Below are positions 1 to 6,344 of a stretch of DNA of 6,891 bases, one piece after another. Numbering within the stretch: position 1 is the stretch's first letter; every line of letters starts with the position of its first letter. The notes under the pieces were generated by a model. It searched no databases, was not told the DNA's origin, and saw only the letters and a list, made by a program, of their open reading frames with translations. The position numbers were made by a program, and so were the translations under genes. The DNA is from Clostridia bacterium (lineage in GTDB: Bacteria > Bacillota > UBA994 > PWPR01), in the NCBI GenBank assembly GCA_003557085.1, contig PWPR01000029.1, positions 1 through 6,891 on the forward strand, given 5' to 3'.

Positions 1-245
1 AAGTTAACTACCAAGACTCCACACCCTATATCTACCCCAACGATATTAGGCACTACTCTATTTAATAGCTTTGAAGTAAAGCCAATAACACACCCTGCAC
101 CTGCATGCACGTCAGGCATAATTCTTAAATTGGATCCTTTAAATGCTTTTTGGTCTAGGTATTGTTTAATTTGATTTAGCGCACTGCTTTCTAGCTCATT
201 AGTATAGCAAATTGCTTGATCATGTTTCCCACTAACTTTGAGCAT
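1..245 (-). CDS. rtcB: RtcB-family RNA-splicing ligase, N-terminal part (runs off the left edge)
   Basis: RtcB joins RNA 2',3'-cyclic-phosphate or 3'-phosphate ends to 5'-OH ends using Mn2+ and GTP, acting in tRNA splicing or RNA repair in the cytoplasm. Only the first 81 codons are present. They contain the family's two N-terminal signatures: MPDVHAGAGCVIG at residues 43-55 and VGVDIGCG at 69-76. In the latter, Asp72 and Cys75 match the conserved Mn-binding Asp and Cys of characterised RtcB enzymes. The ATG at 245 is preceded two codons earlier by an in-frame TAA, so it is the first possible start; a GGAGG lies at 256-260 with a 10-nt spacer. The 5' side has its own promoter candidate, so this gene probably starts a new transcription unit. 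The catalytic histidine that receives GMP lies outside the window, so activity cannot be judged. The family call is strong; its RNA target is unknown. Confidence 0.9.
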   Translation of the reverse strand, partial: MLKVSGKHDQAICYTNELESSALNQIKQYLDQKAFKGSNLRIMPDVHAGAGCVIGFTSKLLNRVVPNIVGVDIGCGVLVVN

Positions 246-278
246 TTCTTAACAACCTCCATTATACTTAATACTTAT

Positions 279-307
279 ATTATATCGTGTTAAAGCAAAA
301 ATGTCCT
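279..307 (-). promoter_or_regulatory. Candidate sigma-A promoter for rtcB
   Basis: Read on the minus strand there is a perfect TATAAT at 284-279, with AGGACA (4 of 6 matches to TTGACA) at 307-302 and a 17-nt spacer. Transcription would start near 272, giving a leader of about 27 nt that carries the GGAGG of rtcB. The -35 box lies inside the 3' arm of the terminator hairpin of the upstream gene. A second TATAAT at 266-261 has no good -35 box. Called from consensus matches only. Confidence 0.5.
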
Positions 308-323
308 CTTTTAGAGAACATTT
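297..323 (-). terminator. Rho-independent terminator of the cysteine desulfidase gene
   Basis: An imperfect hairpin has arms 299-309 and 313-323: six pairs, one C/A mismatch (305/317), four more pairs and a 3-nt loop. On the minus strand it is followed by a T-rich tract (five T at 301-297, partly in the stem, then GCTTT). It begins 4 nt after the stop codon of the gene ending at 328. The stem is AT-rich at its base, so it is weaker than the other two terminators in the window. Confidence 0.65.
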
Positions 324-327
324 ATCT

Positions 328-1623
328 TTATGCTTTTTTCTGCATAATTTTAAGTATAGCTCTATCAGTATCTAGCATACCTGGCTTACTTAATAATCCT
401 AAGTTTTCAATACTTTCTTCAGCATTTTTTCCAACTATTCCGTTGGACTCAGTTACTTCAAGTCCTGCGAGTACCATGTAAACATGTCTCATAGCAGTGC
501 CAACTCCTGAGGCCACCTTCAGTGCACAGCCTGGCTTTGCTCCATCACATATTGCTCCTGTTATATCTGCAGCCATACTTTGTATGACTTGATTAACATG
601 AGATTTTTTGCCATGCTTGAGAAATATTATCCCACTAGCAGCACCAATTGGTGCTGCAATAGTACAAGCACACAAAGCTGATAATAGACCTATTGAACTC
701 TTAACCATAATTGTAAGGGCTTGTGATATGGCTAATGCTTTAAGCATTGGCAAATCATATATCCCCATTTCTCTAGCTGCAATGTAAACAGGCAAGGTTG
801 CTACAATTCCTTGATTACCACTACCATTAGTAGTCATCACAGGTATAGCATATCCTCTCATTCTAGCGTCAGAAGCAGCTGCTGTATACATTACTGCTTG
901 ATTAGTTAAGTCACTGCAAATTAATCCCTTATCCATCTGCTTTTTTAGCTTTGCACCAACACCCAAGCCAGCATTCTCTTTTAAGCCCTCAAGGGCAACT
1001 TGATAATTCATTTCTGCACCTTTGAGTAAGAATTCAAGCTCTTCTTCCTCATAGGAATCTATAGTGTCAAGAATTTCTTTTATAGTGTGGCTAAAGACAA
1101 AAGTCTTAAGGGTATTGTCATCTTCTTCAATGCTAGCTTCTTTTTCAAGTAAGATTTCTTCGTCTTTTTTTATCATAATAAAGGTGTCGTGTTCTCCATA
1201 AAGAATTGCCTCACCATGGACTGATTCTCCATATGCAGTAGCATGAATCCTTAATTGTCCTAGTTCACCTTCTATTCCTATTTTCACTGTTTCATCACTT
1301 AAGAACTGCTTCATTCGCTTTACATCTTCTTCAGTAACATCACGTAAAACTTCAAGTCCGTAAGAACTGTTACCAGCTATTGTACCAATTGCTGCTGCAA
1401 CATTTAATCCTATCATTTCAGTCTTTGGAACATATACTCCAAGTCCATTTTTAAACACATTAGGGTCAACATTTACTTCTATTTTTACAACATTTTCCCC
1501 AGCTTCTCTAACTATTTCGCTTGCCCTAGCTGCTGCTAAAGCTACTGCTATAGGTTCTGTACATCCCATTGCAGGTCTTACTTCTTTTTTCATTAGTTCT
1601 AATAAAGCATCTTTTAATTTCAT
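328..1623 (-). CDS. cyuA: L-cysteine desulfidase, CyuA/YhaM (UPF0597) family
   Basis: Proteins of this family split L-cysteine into pyruvate, ammonia and sulfide with a [4Fe-4S] cluster, as shown for Methanocaldococcus MJ1025 and E. coli CyuA; the fold is related to the iron-sulfur L-serine dehydratase alpha chain. From the start chosen here the protein has 431 residues, normal for the family. The N-terminal signature MGCTEP carries Cys21, matching the catalytic cysteine. The likely cluster ligands are Cys318 or Cys320 (ALCACT) and Cys359 and Cys366 (CDGAKPGC); the 7-residue spacing of the last pair matches MJ1025. A glycine-rich TTNGSGNQG lies at 264-272. The frame is open to an ATG at 1647, but that codon lies about 4 nt after the predicted transcript start and lacks a ribosome site, whereas ATG 1623 has GGAG 6 nt upstream. 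It appears to be a single-gene unit. Serine or another beta-substituted amino acid remains a possible substrate. Confidence 0.88.
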   Translation of the reverse strand: MKLKDALLELMKKEVRPAMGCTEPIAVALAAARASEIVREAGENVVKIEVNVDPNVFKNGLGVYVPKTEMIGLNVAAAIGTIAGNSSYGLEVLRDVTEEDVKRMKQFLSDETVKIGIEGELGQLRIHATAYGESVHGEAILYGEHDTFIMIKKDEEILLEKEASIEEDDNTLKTFVFSHTIKEILDTIDSYEEEELEFLLKGAEMNYQVALEGLKENAGLGVGAKLKKQMDKGLICSDLTNQAVMYTAAASDARMRGYAIPVMTTNGSGNQGIVATLPVYIAAREMGIYDLPMLKALAISQALTIMVKSSIGLLSALCACTIAAPIGAASGIIFLKHGKKSHVNQVIQSMAADITGAICDGAKPGCALKVASGVGTAMRHVYMVLAGLEVTESNGIVGKNAEESIENLGLLSKPGMLDTDRAILKIMQKKA

Positions 1624-1629
1624 TGCAAT

Positions 1630-1633
1630 CTCC
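1630..1633 (-). promoter_or_regulatory. Ribosome binding site that fixes the cyuA start at 1623
   Basis: The minus strand reads GGTGGAGAT before the start; GGAG at 1633-1630 has a 6-nt spacer to ATG 1623. No comparable site precedes the in-frame ATG at 1647, eight codons upstream, so the shorter protein is preferred. Confidence 0.75.
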
Positions 1634-1657
1634 ACCCTTTTAGCCATATGCTCTATA

Positions 1658-1666
1658 ATTATATCA
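1658..1666 (-). promoter_or_regulatory. Extended -10 promoter of cyuA
   Basis: The minus strand carries TGATATAAT at 1666-1658, a perfect TATAAT with the upstream TG of an extended -10 element. The -35 region 16-18 nt upstream is poor, which extended -10 promoters tolerate. Initiation about 7 nt downstream (near 1651) gives a short leader of about 27 nt to ATG 1623. The promoter sits just beyond the terminator of the preceding operon. Confidence 0.6.
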
Positions 1667-1690
1667 CATAGAGTTATTAAACCACATAAA

Positions 1691-1720
1691 TAAGAAAAAT
1701 CCCAGCATTTTTGCTGGGAT
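1691..1720 (-). terminator. Rho-independent terminator of the AOR operon
   Basis: A perfect 9-bp stem (1699-1707 with 1712-1720; ATCCCAGCA pairing with TGCTGGGAT) has a 4-nt loop. On the minus strand it is followed by TTTTTCTT. It starts 7 nt beyond the stop codon at 1727-1729. The GC-rich stem core and clean T-tract make this a confident call. Confidence 0.9.
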
Positions 1721-1726
1721 AATTAC

Positions 1727-3892
1727 TTATAATAGTGGTTTTACTACTTCGATTAGTTCTGGATATGCAATTCCTAGTTTTTCTAAAGTTTCTATTTTTG
1801 GCACTGCATTATTATTCCAGCCTCTTCTTTCATAAACAGCATCACAAAGCTTTTGATAATTACTTTCTCTAATCTCTCTCATCATTTCTAACTTCTCTTT
1901 AGTAGAGAGACCTTCTATATCTTTGCCATGCTCATCAGTAAGTTGATTATCGTAACGCTCAACCCTTGACTCATACTCTTCTACTGTAGCAGGACCAATC
2001 GCTCTGTAAGGTGGCTGATCATGCTCTCTTGAGCCAAAGCCACAGCGGAAATTAAATATTCTTTGTAGATTATAAACTCTTGCTGATTGCTCTATCATTT
2101 GGTCTAAATCAATCTTTTTGCCAGTTACTCCGTAAAATAGTTCTAGGTAGTTATTGATATGCTCTATAATTAGAGATGGTTGCTCTGTCTCAGCATTATC
2201 TTCTGGCTTGATATCATTCCAAGGCAACTTACATAAGCCTACTAAACTAAACCAAGTTCTAAAGAGTGGGAAGAAATATAGAGCTTCTGCCTTGTCTTCA
2301 AATGTTGGCCATAATTTATGAATCATATCATCAAAAATTAACCAAGCTTCGTCATGTTGAGCTCCCTTATTTGTCAAGTTATAACCACCTTGCTGGGCAA
2401 TTGATTCTTTTGACATATAAAGAGAATACTCTAATCCTTTACATTCCATAGCAGCATCAACAATTAGCTGTCTTTGTTCTTCATCGTATCCGCCAACTTC
2501 GTTAAGAAGCCAGTTTTTAACATATCTAACTCCTAGACCAGCTATCTTTCCAAAACCCTCACCATGTGCAACTTGGTGTAAAAGCTCCATAGCAGCGTCA
2601 GTGTTGCCAAATGTTAGCTCCAGTCCACCTGTCATCTCTTTAGTAATAATTCCTTCTTCATACATGTCCATTACATATGCTGTACCTGTACCAAATGAAA
2701 TGGTGTCAATACCATATGTATCACAGTAGAAATTATTCTCTATAATATAGTCTGGGTCAAAAATTCCACAGCAAGAACCAACTCCAGCAATTGTCTCATA
2801 CTCAGGACCATCAACTATTACTTTCTGTCCTTTATATGGGCCAGTAGTAAGTTCAAATCCTTCTACTACCTTGGCACATGCTAAGGTGCAACCAAACCAG
2901 CAGCCATCACAATCAGATAATTCGAATTTGCCTTTATACACTTCTTGACCAATTTTATGAGCATCTTCATGTCCACCATATTTAAAATTATTAACTGGTA
3001 ACAAATCAAACTCACTCATAATCTCAGTTAAATAAGATGTTCCACCTTTTCTCATTTGATTTTGAACATCATCAAACTGATTGATCTCCCTATGAACCTT
3101 AACTCCAGCATCTTGCAAAATACCTAAGTCATGTGGATTGTTAGTGTCTCCCTTAAGACCTTCATACTTAACTATTAAAGCTTTGATTCTTTTGTCACGG
3201 AAAACTGTACCAATTCCTCCACGTCCCGCTTGCTTTAGCCTAACCTTGCCTCTGCGAGGGTCATAGAATGAAAAATTAAGCATACCCCATTTAGAATTCT
3301 CAGCTCCTGTACCAGTAGAAACTACTGAAATAAATTCTTTATCTCTTTCTTCTAGAGCATACATATCCGTTAGGATCTCAGCTAAAATATGACTATCCAG
3401 GGGCTCTTTTGGAGCTGTATCAATACTTACAGTCCCCTTATTTCCATCTATAAATACAACGACATCTTCACTAGCTTTACCCTTAAGTTTTAATGCATCA
3501 AAGCCAGCAAACTTCAGATATGGCCCAAAATATCCGCCAACATTTGAATCTATTGGGGCATGTGTAAGTGGTGAAATCGTAACAACATAAGATTTCCCTG
3601 CTCCTGGGTATTGAGTTATGCCCGCAATTGGTCCAGCAGATATAACTATCTCATTATCTTCAGTATTCCATTTGGTATTCTTATCTGTTCCTTGGAACAA
3701 ATAGTACATCCCATAACCTCGACCACCAACAAACTTATCTTTAACTTCTGGATCTACTTGTATCTCGCTAACTTGATTATCTGATACATCAACATGCAAA
3801 ATTCTGTCAGTATACCCTTTATCTATTTTTCCTAGCTCATAATTGTATGCACATAAGTTTTTATGAGCATCTTTCATTTTTTTTATATCCAT
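1727..3892 (-). CDS. Tungsten-type aldehyde:ferredoxin oxidoreductase (AOR family), large subunit
   Basis: AOR-family enzymes interconvert aldehydes and carboxylates using a tungsten (rarely molybdenum) bis-pterin and one [4Fe-4S] cluster, with ferredoxin-level electrons, in the cytoplasm. Numbering from the start at 3892 (721 residues): the N-terminal pterin motif GGRGYG is at 56-61, AGRGGIG at 222-228 and the cluster motif CX2CX3C at Cys328/331/335, with the fourth ligand Cys554 in GLCKLPW. GPEYET is at 362-367, YGIDTISFG near 393, and the Arg-rich C-terminal motif FNFRCGFGSREHD starts at 613. No signal peptide is seen. It is longer than the roughly 600-residue Pyrococcus AOR, with about 26 extra N-terminal residues and a longer C-terminus ending in RRGWNNNAVP. 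The start is ATG 3892, 6 nt after GGAGG; the in-frame ATG at 3898 abuts that site. It follows the polyferredoxin gene by 12 nt, so the two probably form one complex. The substrate cannot be named; tungsten rather than molybdenum is inferred from the family. Confidence 0.93.
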   Translation of the reverse strand: MDIKKMKDAHKNLCAYNYELGKIDKGYTDRILHVDVSDNQVSEIQVDPEVKDKFVGGRGYGMYYLFQGTDKNTKWNTEDNEIVISAGPIAGITQYPGAGKSYVVTISPLTHAPIDSNVGGYFGPYLKFAGFDALKLKGKASEDVVVFIDGNKGTVSIDTAPKEPLDSHILAEILTDMYALEERDKEFISVVSTGTGAENSKWGMLNFSFYDPRRGKVRLKQAGRGGIGTVFRDKRIKALIVKYEGLKGDTNNPHDLGILQDAGVKVHREINQFDDVQNQMRKGGTSYLTEIMSEFDLLPVNNFKYGGHEDAHKIGQEVYKGKFELSDCDGCWFGCTLACAKVVEGFELTTGPYKGQKVIVDGPEYETIAGVGSCCGIFDPDYIIENNFYCDTYGIDTISFGTGTAYVMDMYEEGIITKEMTGGLELTFGNTDAAMELLHQVAHGEGFGKIAGLGVRYVKNWLLNEVGGYDEEQRQLIVDAAMECKGLEYSLYMSKESIAQQGGYNLTNKGAQHDEAWLIFDDMIHKLWPTFEDKAEALYFFPLFRTWFSLVGLCKLPWNDIKPEDNAETEQPSLIIEHINNYLELFYGVTGKKIDLDQMIEQSARVYNLQRIFNFRCGFGSREHDQPPYRAIGPATVEEYESRVERYDNQLTDEHGKDIEGLSTKEKLEMMREIRESNYQKLCDAVYERRGWNNNAVPKIETLEKLGIAYPELIEVVKPLL

Positions 3893-3898
3893 TAGCAT

Positions 3899-3903
3899 CC
3901 TCC
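3899..3903 (-). promoter_or_regulatory. Ribosome binding site that fixes the AOR start at 3892
   Basis: GGAGG at 3903-3899 on the minus strand directly abuts the in-frame ATG at 3898 (zero spacer) but lies 6 nt before ATG 3892. The second ATG is therefore the likely start, shortening the protein by two residues. Confidence 0.75.
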
Positions 3904-3904
3904 C

Positions 3905-4285
3905 CTACTTCTCTATCCATATAGCACCAGTAGGACACTTGCTTGAACAAATACCACAGGCTATACATTTAAAAGGCTCTGTTTGATCTCTATGATAGTG
4001 CATTGCAAAATAATCACAGAATCCAACACAAGACAAGCATCCTATACAAGCTTTCTTGTCAATTACTACTACTCCATTTTTATTTCTTGAAATAGCACTC
4101 GTTGGACAAACACTTATGCAACCACCACATTGATTACATACTGTAATCTTTGGATTACTTTCTCCCTCTTCAATCCTAATTACAGACTTATTACGATCAT
4201 CAACTTTAAAAAATGCCTCTGAACAAGCACTCTCACAAATCCCACATGCAGTACATTTAGTTTCATCATACTTTAGTATACGCAA
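3905..4285 (-). CDS. Polyferredoxin with four [4Fe-4S] clusters, electron-transfer subunit of the AOR
   Basis: The protein has 126 residues from the start chosen here. It contains four complete CX2CX2CX3C motifs at Cys11/14/17/21, 50/53/56/60, 80/83/86/90 and 107/110/113/117. All 16 cysteines are accounted for and none is spare. Three motifs end in the usual C-P or C-S; the third ends CDYFAM, where Asp follows the last Cys in place of Pro. There is no signal peptide or membrane segment, so it should act in the cytoplasm. It lies directly upstream of the AOR gene, so it probably wires the tungstopterin site to free ferredoxin or another partner, like AorA of Aromatoleum AOR or the small subunit of Pyrococcus WOR5. 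The frame is open to a GTG at 4294, but that codon overlaps the GGAGG. TTG at 4285, 8 nt downstream of GGAGG, is the better start. A plain ferredoxin not bound to AOR is possible but less likely. Confidence 0.9.
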   Translation of the reverse strand: MRILKYDETKCTACGICESACSEAFFKVDDRNKSVIRIEEGESNPKITVCNQCGGCISVCPTSAISRNKNGVVVIDKKACIGCLSCVGFCDYFAMHYHRDQTEPFKCIACGICSSKCPTGAIWIEK

Positions 4286-4293
4286 ATTCTGCA

Positions 4294-4298
4294 CCTCC
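4294..4298 (-). promoter_or_regulatory. Ribosome binding site indicating a TTG start for the polyferredoxin
   Basis: The minus strand reads TTAGGAGGTGCAGAATTTG. GGAGG at 4298-4294 overlaps the GTG that an automatic caller would choose (4294-4292). The in-frame TTG at 4285-4283 lies at a normal 8-nt spacing. Confidence 0.7.
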
Positions 4299-4321
4299 TA
4301 AGCTTTCTTCCGCTTCTGCCA

Positions 4322-4349
4322 CTTATATATTTTAATATATAAACATAAA
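4322..4349 (-). promoter_or_regulatory. AT-only inverted repeat and weak promoter candidate before the polyferredoxin gene
   Basis: In the 75 bases between the amidase stop and the polyferredoxin start lies a perfect 8-bp inverted repeat, TTATATAT at 4323-4330 and ATATATAA at 4335-4342, with a TTTA spacer. It overlaps a weak promoter: TATAAG at 4327-4322 (5 of 6) with TTTATG at 4349-4344 (3 of 6) and a 16-nt spacer. Transcription would begin near 4315. The repeat could be an operator or simply AT-rich promoter DNA. With no GC core or T-tract it is not a terminator. The AOR pair may instead be read through from the amidase. Confidence 0.3.
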
Positions 4350-4360
4350 CTAATAAAGCA

Positions 4361-5800
4361 TTAACAGTTTTCTGGCGATAAAAATTTCGGCCAAACCCTA
4401 TAATTTGTCTCTTTCTCATAAGCATATGCAATTTTAATTAATTCTTTCTCACTAAAAGCTTTGCCCACAAAAGTTATGCCAAATGGCCTATTATCCTCAC
4501 TCACCCCACTAGGGACAGTAATTGCTGGAAATCCTGCACTTGCTGCAAAATATGATCCATAATTTCCTGGGACAATTAGTGCATCAAGGTCATGCTCTTC
4601 TAACAAGTTACTCAGCCCATCACGGCAAACTCTCAAGTCTCTCAACTTTGCATCAATATAAGCAGGGTCACAAAAAGTGCCTTCCGTCTCTTCTGCAAGT
4701 AATAAGTGCTTTTGACCAAAGCGTAAAGTTTCTTTATTTCTAAAATTGAAATCTATAATATCTGTCAATGATTTCATAGTCTTATCTGTGTAGTTTTCTA
4801 AATATGTGTTTAGTGCTACTTTAAATTCATAATGAAGCGCACTAAAATCAATCTTATCTGAATCAGCTATTTCTAACCCATCAATAACCATGGCTCCAAA
4901 CTCTTTACATTCTCCAATTGCTCTCTCCATCAGGCTTTCTCTTGCTGGGTCCAAGTTCTTAAAAGCTGATCTTAACACACCAAGCCTTTTTCCATTCAAA
5001 GTGGCTTTCTCGATATCCTCTAAATAGTTTAGTTCTGCGTAGTTAGCACCATATGTAATTTCATCTAGCTCATCATAACCTGCTATCTCTCTTAGCAGTA
5101 TTGCCGCATCAATTACCGATTTTGCAATTGGTCCTGCAGTATCATGACTAGGTGCAATTGGTATAATACCTGCTCTTGAAACTAGTCCTAGCGTAGGCTT
5201 TATACCTACTAACATATTATTACAAGCAGGAGATAAGATACTGCCAAAAGTTTCTGTTCCAATTGCAATTGGCGCCATACCTGCTGCAACACCTGCTGCT
5301 GACCCTGAGCTAGAGCCACCAACATCAAAGCATCCCAGTCCATAAGGATTAAGTACTTGCCCACCTCTAGAACTATAGCCATTTGTCATATTCTCTGCCA
5401 TAAAGTTAGCCCATTCTGTCATGTTTGCTTTTCCTAAAACAATAGCCCCACTTGCCTTTAACCTTTCTACAATATATGCGTCATATAAAGCATAGTTATT
5501 TGCTAAAGCTAATGACCCTGCACTCGTGTGAGTCATATCATTAGTTGATATATTGTCCTTAATCAAAACTGGTACTCCATGCAAGTAGCCTCTGGCATGG
5601 TCATTTTCTCTTTCTACATCTCTTGCTCTTGCTATTAGTAATGCTTCCGGATTAATTTCTAGCACAGCATTTACCTCTGGACCGTGCTTGTTCAACTTAC
5701 TTATTTTATCTAAGAAATACTCCACTACTTTTACTGATGTAAGCTCTTTGTTTTCCAGTTTTTCATGTAGCTCCATAATGCTTAGTTCATGAATTTGCAT
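4361..5800 (-). CDS. Stand-alone amidase of the amidase-signature family
   Basis: The enzyme should hydrolyse a carboxamide to acid and ammonia through a Ser-cisSer-Lys triad. At 479 residues it has normal length for the family. Lys81 sits in VPVLIKDNI, the cis-serine is Ser163 in the GGSSSGS motif (161-167), and the nucleophile is Ser187 in GTETFGS. The 24-residue gap between the two serines equals that of mammalian FAAH, so the triad is intact. There is no signal peptide, so it is probably cytoplasmic. It is not expected to be GatA: the serine motifs follow the GGSSSGS/GTETxGS pattern of solo amidases, and no gatB or gatC is nearby. ATG 5800 has AGGGAG 9 nt upstream, inside the end of the GerMN gene, whose stop is 4 nt away, so translation is probably coupled. 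The natural substrate is unknown; peptide amides, nitrogen-storage amides and wall-related amides are all possible. Confidence 0.88.
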   Translation of the reverse strand: MQIHELSIMELHEKLENKELTSVKVVEYFLDKISKLNKHGPEVNAVLEINPEALLIARARDVERENDHARGYLHGVPVLIKDNISTNDMTHTSAGSLALANNYALYDAYIVERLKASGAIVLGKANMTEWANFMAENMTNGYSSRGGQVLNPYGLGCFDVGGSSSGSAAGVAAGMAPIAIGTETFGSILSPACNNMLVGIKPTLGLVSRAGIIPIAPSHDTAGPIAKSVIDAAILLREIAGYDELDEITYGANYAELNYLEDIEKATLNGKRLGVLRSAFKNLDPARESLMERAIGECKEFGAMVIDGLEIADSDKIDFSALHYEFKVALNTYLENYTDKTMKSLTDIIDFNFRNKETLRFGQKHLLLAEETEGTFCDPAYIDAKLRDLRVCRDGLSNLLEEHDLDALIVPGNYGSYFAASAGFPAITVPSGVSEDNRPFGITFVGKAFSEKELIKIAYAYEKETNYRVWPKFLSPENC

Positions 5801-5804
5801 TCTT

Positions 5805-6323
5805 TTAATCTCCCTTTATTATTAGATCTTCCATCTTAGTTAGTGGCTCATCTATTGCTAAGTGACCTGCTATAGTCTCTACAATCTCTCCACCTACATA
5901 AATCTGGACATAATCAATTTTATGAAAACTTGTTAAAGTATTTACTATTGCCCCAACTGTCATAAGCTCGCCTGTTGATCCACCAGGATGATTATCTACC
6001 AGTGCCTGTGAAAAATTTACCTTTACCAATTTGTTTTCCACTACGATTGGGCCTGTGTCAGGAAAAGGCAAAAGATGAGTCCCTGGTGGTAATGGGTTTG
6101 TCAATCCCTCTTCTACAGTGCCTCGCACCAAGTAACTTATAGCATGCGCATATAGCTCTGCTTCTGGCAAGTTATCTGCTTTATCAAACCCAATTAAACC
6201 TTCCCCATCACTACTAGGATAATATACTGTGTAGGTTAAGGGGTTAGGAGCTACTAACACCACATAAACTATTAGGAACAAAATAAGTGCTAAAATAAAC
6301 CTTATTGCTTTACCAATCTTCAA
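5805..6323 (-). CDS. Membrane-anchored GerMN-domain protein
   Basis: GerMN domains occur in the Bacillus spore-germination and sporulation lipoprotein GerM and in other Firmicute envelope proteins; their biochemical role is unsettled. From the start chosen here (172 residues) a hydrophobic segment at about 8-25 follows a short basic N-terminus, which suggests a single membrane anchor or uncleaved signal with the rest outside. The domain spans about 50-168. Its recognisable stretches are NPLPPGTHLL (76-85), VKVNFSQALVDNHPGGS (100-116), IVNTLTSF and the end motif GHLAIDEPLT. Unlike GerM and LpqB it has no lipobox cysteine; the protein contains no Cys at all. GGAGG at 6331-6335 lies 1 nt before a TTG at 6329 and 7 nt before the TTG at 6323, so the latter is chosen. 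It is linked to the amidase gene by a 4-nt gap. A sporulation or cell-wall role is an inference from the family. Confidence 0.85.
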   Translation of the reverse strand: MKIGKAIRFILALILFLIVYVVLVAPNPLTYTVYYPSSDGEGLIGFDKADNLPEAELYAHAISYLVRGTVEEGLTNPLPPGTHLLPFPDTGPIVVENKLVKVNFSQALVDNHPGGSTGELMTVGAIVNTLTSFHKIDYVQIYVGGEIVETIAGHLAIDEPLTKMEDLIIKGD

Positions 6324-6330
6324 AATCAAA

Positions 6331-6335
6331 CCTCC
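6331..6335 (-). promoter_or_regulatory. Ribosome binding site indicating a TTG start at 6323 for the GerMN protein
   Basis: GGAGG at 6335-6331 is 1 nt from the in-frame TTG at 6329 but 7 nt from the next in-frame TTG at 6323. No ATG or GTG lies at a usable distance in this frame. Confidence 0.65.
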
Positions 6336-6344
6336 TCACATACT

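Noticed and set aside
287..481. Open frame on the plus strand opposite the end of cyuA
   Set aside because: It overlaps the terminator and the well-supported desulfidase frame, has no ribosome site and resembles no family; an antisense shadow.
328..1623. Possible L-serine dehydratase alpha chain
   Set aside because: The MGCTEP N-terminus, single-chain length and cysteine spacing fit the CyuA/YhaM desulfidase family; no beta-chain gene is nearby. A side activity on serine is not excluded.
2266..2451. Short plus-strand open frame opposite the AOR gene
   Set aside because: It lies fully inside conserved AOR coding sequence and has no recognisable domain.
4323..4342. AT-rich inverted repeat as a terminator of the amidase gene
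   Set aside because: The stem contains only A-T pairs and no T-run follows it on the minus strand.
4522..4743. Plus-strand open frame opposite the amidase
   Set aside because: Low-complexity translation fully antisense to the conserved amidase C-terminus; no family signature.
4361..5800. Possible GatA subunit of the Glu-tRNA(Gln) amidotransferase
   Set aside because: The serine motifs are of the solo-amidase type and no gatB or gatC is adjacent, so a stand-alone amidase is preferred.
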